Shown in pieces: positions 59,805 through 64,000 of a DNA stretch of 64,000 bases; the first letter of the stretch is position 1, and every line of letters begins with the position of its first letter. The DNA is taken from NCBI GenBank assembly GCA_024707305.1, contig JANPZZ010000022.1:62001-126000 (forward strand), given 5' to 3'. This DNA comes from Chitinophagaceae bacterium (GTDB lineage Bacteria; Bacteroidota; Bacteroidia; Chitinophagales; Chitinophagaceae). A program made the position numbers and the translations under genes. A model generated the notes under the pieces. It ran no database searches, was not told the origin of the DNA, and saw only the letters and a program-made list of their open reading frames with translations.

Positions 59805-61181
59805 ATGAAAAAGCTGTTTTCAATTTTAGCAATCGTTTCCCTGGTTTTTTCTTCCTGTATAAAAGTAAACCTGGATGATTCGGTTACCAACGTAGGTGGG
59901 GGCAATGGTGGGGAATATGCTTCGCAGGAGGAGCGTATTATAGACACGCGCGTTATTTCGGGACAAATCACAGAACACGTTACGTTGCCTAAAGGCAAGT
60001 ACACGTTGAAGGGATATGTGTATGTAACCAATCGGGCTATTCTCACATTTGCTCCGGGTTCCGTTATTGTTAGCGACATTACAAATAAAGGTGCATTGAT
60101 AATTGAGCGTAATTCGAAACTGATAGCTGCCGGTACGGCATCGGAGCCGATTGTATTTACTTCAGGTAAAGCGCCGGGGCAACGCCAACCTGGTGATTGG
60201 GGTGGCATTATCTTACTCGGTAATGCGCCTACCAATCGCGCAACGGAGCCAACAATTGAAGGGGGAGTGAATGCGCAATATGGCGGTGCCATTGCAGGAG
60301 ATAACAGCGGTATACTTACCTATGTGCGCATTGAATTTGCAGGCATCGCATCTGACCCGGGATCAGAAATTAACGGGCTTACGCTTGGCGGAGTTGGTTC
60401 AGGGACCAAACTGGAAAACATACAGGTATCATTTGGTAATGATGATGCGTTTGAGTTTTTTGGCGGAACAGTGAATGCCAAAAACCTGATTGCTTTTGCA
60501 ACTGCTGATGATGATTTTGATTTCGACTTTGGATATACCGGCCAGATTCAGTTCGGACTTTCATTGCGTAAAACGGATTTCTTTGATCCGGGTGATGATA
60601 CACATGGTGTTGAATGCGACAACGATGGAAGTGGAAGCGCCGCAGCGCCGTTTACCCGGCCTGTACTCAGCAACTTCACGTTTATTGGCCAGAATGCACC
60701 TCACACAGCATCAGGTCGTAATTCGCGGGGAAACCGTTGGAGAAGAAATGCGCGGTTTGTTTTACGCAATTCGATATTGATGGCTACCCAGAATGCAGGT
60801 GTGTTGATTGAAAGTGCTGGAACAGCGCAAGCGTATTTGGACGGAATTTCAGCATTCAAAAACAACCTGGTTCATGCTATCAACAATCCTTATGCAGTGG
60901 CGGGTGGTGCCGAAACCGTGTTAACAGCAGCCGAGTTTCGTGCAAAAGCGGAAAATGAAGGTTGCATCACATTTACTTCGCTGGGTGATATTAAACTCAA
61001 CAATCCGCTCTATTCCACAGCCCCGAATTTTTTACCGGCGGATGGATCTCCTGCATTAACAGGTGCCGATTTTTCCGGGCTTCCCAATTTCTTTACGCCA
61101 GTTACTTACCGCGGCGCTTTCGGCATCGACAACTGGACGGCAGGATGGACGAATTTTGACCCGCAGCATACGCAGTACTAG
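59805..61181 (+). CDS. Lipoprotein with predicted beta-helix fold
   Basis: 458 residues; lipobox LVFSSC puts Cys near residue 18. The body is rich in short beta/Asn/Gly turns (GSVIVSDITNKGALIIERNS, QPGDWGGIILLGNAP, NGLTLGGVGSGTKLENIQ, NDDAFEFFGG), as in right-handed parallel beta-helices of surface binding or lyase-type proteins. No catalytic motif recognised. Starts 35 bases after the TonB receptor gene; it probably serves as its surface partner in place of SusD. Intact. Confidence 0.75.
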   Translation: MKKLFSILAIVSLVFSSCIKVNLDDSVTNVGGGNGGEYASQEERIIDTRVISGQITEHVTLPKGKYTLKGYVYVTNRAILTFAPGSVIVSDITNKGALIIERNSKLIAAGTASEPIVFTSGKAPGQRQPGDWGGIILLGNAPTNRATEPTIEGGVNAQYGGAIAGDNSGILTYVRIEFAGIASDPGSEINGLTLGGVGSGTKLENIQVSFGNDDAFEFFGGTVNAKNLIAFATADDDFDFDFGYTGQIQFGLSLRKTDFFDPGDDTHGVECDNDGSGSAAAPFTRPVLSNFTFIGQNAPHTASGRNSRGNRWRRNARFVLRNSILMATQNAGVLIESAGTAQAYLDGISAFKNNLVHAINNPYAVAGGAETVLTAAEFRAKAENEGCITFTSLGDIKLNNPLYSTAPNFLPADGSPALTGADFSGLPNFFTPVTYRGAFGIDNWTAGWTNFDPQHTQY

Positions 61182-61185
61182 GAAG

Positions 61186-61281
61186 ACAATGTGGCAATGT
61201 GGAAATGTGGAAATGAGGAAATGGGGAAATGGGGAAATGAGGAAATGTGGCAATGTGTAAATGTGGCAATGTGAAAATGCG
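61186..61281. repeat. A-unit arm after the beta-helix gene
   Basis: An array of GGAAATGW and GGCAATGT units begins 4 bases after the stop TAG. Its inverted partner arm is at about 62008-62034 (TTTTTCTCATTTCCGCATTTTCC), so the 300-bp tandem block between them can be seen as a very large core. Confidence 0.75.
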
Positions 61282-61309
61282 TTCGAAATGCATTCGAATC
61301 AGAAAGACT

Positions 61310-61990
61310 CTTACGCGTTCAATTACTCTGATAAGATCTCCGCGCGCTCCGCGGAACCTCGGCGTATTCTGCAGGAAATCTTTATTTATAACAAAAGGAT
61401 AGTGCATGCTTCCTATTTTTTTCACGCAGAGTTCGCCGAGGACGCGCAGAGTTCGCTGAGATAGGTTTAGAGTTGGGGAAGCGGCAAAGAGTTTTAGTGA
61501 CATGATTGGGAGCAGAAATTTCTAACTGATGTTCGACATACATTCGGTGAATGCACACAACCCGTTCCTTTGGCACGAAGTTCCGTTCTGTGGTTTCTAT
61601 ACTTTAATACTGTTCAATGCTTCTCTAACTCTGATAAGACCTCCGCGCGCTCCGCGGAACCTCGGCGTATTCTGCAGGAAATCTTTATTTATAACAAAAG
61701 GATAGTGCATGCTTCCTATTTTTTTCACGCAGAGTTCGCCGAGGACGCGCAGAGTTCGCTGAGATAGGTTTAGAGTTGGGGAAGCGGCAGAGAGTTTTAG
61801 TGACACGATTGGGAGCAGAAATTTCTAACTGATGTTCGACATTCGGTGAATGCACCCAACCCGTTCCTTTGGCACGAAGATGCGTTCTGTGGTTTCTATG
61901 CTTTAATACTGTTCAATGTTTCTCTAACTCTGATAAGATCTCCGCGCGCTCCGCGGAACCTCGGCGCACTCTGCGTGAAAATGAAAACAG
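61310..61990. repeat. About 300-bp tandem repeat, 2.2 copies, with internal inverted arms
   Basis: Copies begin near 61325, 61628 and 61927 (CTCTGATAAGA then CTCCGCG units); the first two are about 97 percent alike by eye, the third is cut after some 60 bases. Each full copy has a left arm of CTCCGCG/CCTCGGCG units and an inverted right arm (CACGCAGAGTTCGCCGAGGA), around an AT-rich core. So it repeats the arm-core-arm layout with a third unit family. Short frames here are repeats, not genes. Confidence 0.85.
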
Positions 61991-62011
61991 CGACCTGACA
62001 GCCGCTTTTTC

Positions 62012-62425
62012 TCATTTCCGCATTTTCCTCTCATCGCTGTGTATATAAATTCTTTTCGCTTCCTTCATCCGGAAAGCGTGATAGAATACCACGAAGATAA
62101 ATATTCCAGCGAGGATAATATTGAAAGGTCCAAACAGCAACAGGTCGGAGGCGATATTGATTTCGACGATGTTCATAACAGCAACAACAACCATTTGACT
62201 AACAGCACATGCCTTCGGTTTCCAGCGGCTTAAAATCCAGAAAGCCATTCCCATTTCTAAAACACCAATCATCGTCGTTGCCGCTGGTGCCCATTCATGC
62301 CCAACCACGCGTGCAACTATCTGCTGATGCCGCGGCACGATATTCAGCACTTTGCAAAACAACCCATTAATGAGCCACACCAATGCGAAGCAAATACGTA
62401 ATAATAGTGACCAGGAGAATTGCAT
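62012..62425 (-). CDS. DoxX-like family membrane protein
   Basis: 137 residues from MQFSWSLLLRICFALVWLING at 62425; the longer frame upstream translates repeat DNA. Four hydrophobic segments (GVLEMGMAFWILSRW, VVVAVMNIVEINIA, LLFGPFNIILAGIFIFVVFY). Matches the DoxX-like group by layout; function unknown. The last codons (KMRK and TGA) are made from an A-type repeat arm. Confidence 0.65.
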   Translation of the reverse strand: MQFSWSLLLRICFALVWLINGLFCKVLNIVPRHQQIVARVVGHEWAPAATTMIGVLEMGMAFWILSRWKPKACAVSQMVVVAVMNIVEINIASDLLLFGPFNIILAGIFIFVVFYHAFRMKEAKRIYIHSDERKMRK

Positions 62426-62445
62426 GGCGAGAAAGATAGAGAGAA

Positions 62446-62600
62446 AAGCGTGAAACGGCAAAACGGGAAACGTGAAACGGCAAACGGCAAACGAGAAACG
62501 GAATGTGAAAACGAGAAAAAATGTAACGATACCGAGACACACCTGCAATGAATGAATTTCCACATTTCCACACTTGCACATTTCCTCATTTTCGCATTAC
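62446..62600. repeat. Arm-core-arm element (B units left, A units right)
   Basis: Left arm 62446-62518 (GTGAAACGGCAAAC units), core 62519-62556 with ACCTGCA at 62541-62547, right arm 62557-62600 (TTTCCACATTTCC, CATTTCCTCATTTTCGC). Fills the gap between the DoxX-like and kinase genes. Confidence 0.75.
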
Positions 62601-62625
62601 CTCCGATGCGCAGCAAAGTCGGCTC

Positions 62626-63675
62626 TCATGCTTCACGATTTTCCAACGTAAACCCAACACTTGTTCCCACGCCTTCGCGGCTGCGAGCGTGAATAGTTTG
62701 GCCATGCGCTTCAATAATGTGTTTGCAAATAGCAAGACCGAGACCACTGCCGGTAACATCAATGCTGCGGCCTTCATCTGTACGATAGAAGCGCTCGAAT
62801 ATGCGCGAGAGGTATCGTTCGGGTATGCCGATGCCATCGTCGCTGATTTCAATCAGAATATGTTTGCCATCGGTATTGTACATGCTGGCCGTGATATTCC
62901 CGTTTTGTCGTCCGTATTTAATCGAGTTTTCAAAAAGATTCAGCATTACCTGGCGGATTTTTTCCTTGTCGGCGAAAACGGTTAGCGGCGATTCACAACC
63001 TTTCTTTACCTGGTATTTAATGTTCTTTTGAACAGCCATGATAGAGATGCTGTCGAATGTTTCGCGTATCAGGTCCTGGATCACAAACTGCTGTTTCATC
63101 AACTTCAGTTCACCTCTTTCCAAACTTGAAATTTCATCCAGGTCATTTAGCAGGTTGGTGAGTCGCTCTACGTTGGTTGCAGTTTTCTCGAGAAACTTCC
63201 GGTTTACTTCCGGGTTTTCCAAAGCGCCGCCCAGTAAAGTTTCAATATAACCCTGTATCGCGAAAACGGGTGTTTTAAACTCGTGTGAGAGGTTTTGCAG
63301 AAACTCTTTTCGGAATTGTTCATTTGCACGGAGCAAATCGAGTTCTTTCCGGTTTTCCAAAGCCCATGCTTCCACATCCTGACGAACCTCATCGATTGAT
63401 TTACGCGGCAGAATGTATTTATAATAAGTTTCCTCGCGGCGTGTTGCCTTGGTTTGGTAAATGAACTTATAAATGAGTTTGATCTTGCGATAGATAAATC
63501 GCTCCAGTACAAATGCAATTAAAAAATACCCACCAATCAGGATCATCCCGAATGAGAAAGCTACCGGTTGCCAGCGCTTTTCAATAAAATACACCAGTAC
63601 ACTGATGGGCGCAGCAAGTGCCAATGCTGTAAGCAAAGCAAGCTGACGCGGCGTTAGATTTTTTAGAGAGATCAT
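62626..63675 (-). CDS. PhoR-like sensor histidine kinase
   Basis: 349 residues: two N-terminal helices (about 12-30 and 37-58), a short linker, then the phospho-accepting His in NLSHEFKTPVFAIQ (His about 131), N box LNLFENSIKYG, G boxes ISDDGIGIPERYLSRIFERF and GSGLGLAICKHI. No PAS or HAMP domain seen. Preceded by the end of an OmpR-type regulator gene in the same direction, so they form a two-component pair. Close to pit and DUF47, which suggests, but does not prove, phosphate control. Confidence 0.9.
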   Translation of the reverse strand: MISLKNLTPRQLALLTALALAAPISVLVYFIEKRWQPVAFSFGMILIGGYFLIAFVLERFIYRKIKLIYKFIYQTKATRREETYYKYILPRKSIDEVRQDVEAWALENRKELDLLRANEQFRKEFLQNLSHEFKTPVFAIQGYIETLLGGALENPEVNRKFLEKTATNVERLTNLLNDLDEISSLERGELKLMKQQFVIQDLIRETFDSISIMAVQKNIKYQVKKGCESPLTVFADKEKIRQVMLNLFENSIKYGRQNGNITASMYNTDGKHILIEISDDGIGIPERYLSRIFERFYRTDEGRSIDVTGSGLGLAICKHIIEAHGQTIHARSREGVGTSVGFTLENREA

Positions 63676-63689
63676 AGCATTTATTTGGA

Positions 63690-63958
63690 GGAAAATGAGG
63701 AAAACAGGAAATGTGGAAATGTGGAAATGAGGAAATGTGGAAATGAGGAAATGTGGAAATGTGGAAATGTGGAAATGTGGAAATGAGGAAATGAGGAAAT
63801 CTCTAAATACTTCAGTGTAAGCTGACTCACGTTATTTACCAATTTTCACATATCCCCATGTTCACATTTTCACATTTACCGCCGAGTGCGGTTTTCACAT
63901 TTCCCCATTTTCTCATTTCTCATTTACCGCCGAAGGCGGTTTTCACATTTCCACACTA
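63690..63958. repeat. Arm-core-arm element with two tandem GGCGG hairpins
   Basis: Left arm 63690-63800 is a long GGAAATGW array; core 63801-63840; right arm 63841-63958 is inverted. The right arm contains two copies of CATTTACCGCCGA(R/K)GCGG with TTTTCACATTTCC after it (about 63874 and 63921); each can fold as a CCGCC/GGCGG hairpin followed by T4, with a UUCG loop on the minus-strand RNA in the second copy. Lies between the kinase and its regulator. Confidence 0.78.
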
Positions 63959-64000
63959 AACTTATATCCCACTCCCTTCACCGTCGTAATACAATCGATC
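63943..64000 (-). CDS. OmpR/PhoB-type response regulator, C-terminal end only
   Basis: The last 18 codons are visible: IDCITTVKGVGYKFSVEM then TGA. TVKGVGYKF is the wing of the winged-helix DNA-binding domain of OmpR-family regulators (usual form TVRGVGYRF). The rest lies beyond the right edge. The final codons and the stop come from an A-type repeat unit (GTGGAAATGTGA). Upstream partner of the kinase at 62626. Confidence 0.75.
   Translation of the reverse strand, partial: IDCITTVKGVGYKFSVEM

Noticed and set aside
61382..61806. Mirror-image proteins on both strands of the 300-bp tandem repeat
   Set aside because: The same peptide is produced by both copies, starts at unlikely codons and follows the repeat units, so it is a by-product of the repeat.

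Overview
The window looks like a chromosome segment of a free-living Bacteroidota, most likely family Chitinophagaceae. Reasons: a type IX secretion protein (PorZ), SusC/SusD pairs, several CarboxypepD_reg/TonB outer-membrane receptors, DUF1800/DUF1501 and DUF4369-TlpA proteins, a split transketolase, and Bacteroidota-type -7 boxes (TAnnTTTG) upstream of some genes. I saw no rRNA, tRNA, phage, plasmid or CRISPR locus. The taxonomic call is inference from gene families.

Layout: 1-3.7 kb, porZ (cut by the left edge) and an MMPL/RND exporter. 3.8-9.3 kb, a SusC-SusD-lipoprotein operon. 9.5-21.5 kb, TlpA-like thioredoxin, gatB, a PDZ protein, alaS, an M23 peptidase, two haem-c proteins and an amidohydrolase. 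21.5-29.7 kb, prfA, a possible small RNA, VanZ-like protein, gcvH, a TonB receptor, a cyclophilin and serS. 29.9-39.0 kb, a DUF1800-DUF1501 pair and a peptide-uptake group (OPT plus two POT carriers). 39.2-42.9 kb, purD, tryptophan dioxygenase and two small barrel proteins. 43.1-49.3 kb, the cell-shape operon mreB-mreC-mreD-mrdA-rodA. 49.5-54.5 kb, an MBL hydrolase, an ECF sigma/anti-sigma/periplasmic protein operon, transketolase C-half and galE. 54.7-64 kb, Pit phosphate carrier with its DUF47 partner, a TonB receptor with a beta-helix lipoprotein, a DoxX-like protein, and a PhoR-like kinase preceded by the end of its response regulator; this last region may be a phosphate-linked locus.

Two window-wide signals stand out. 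First, about twenty genes, including essential ones (alaS, mreC, rodA), carry single-base frameshifts, nearly all in A or T runs of 5-7 and mostly one base too long. This is best explained by residual sequencing error, so split genes are annotated here as single genes. Second, many gene gaps hold composite elements: arrays of 7-8 bp units forming two inverted arms around a unique core. There are about fourteen in 64 kb, in at least four sequence families that share one architecture, and many begin exactly at, or within a few bases of, a stop codon. These arm-core-arm elements are the best candidate for something undescribed.
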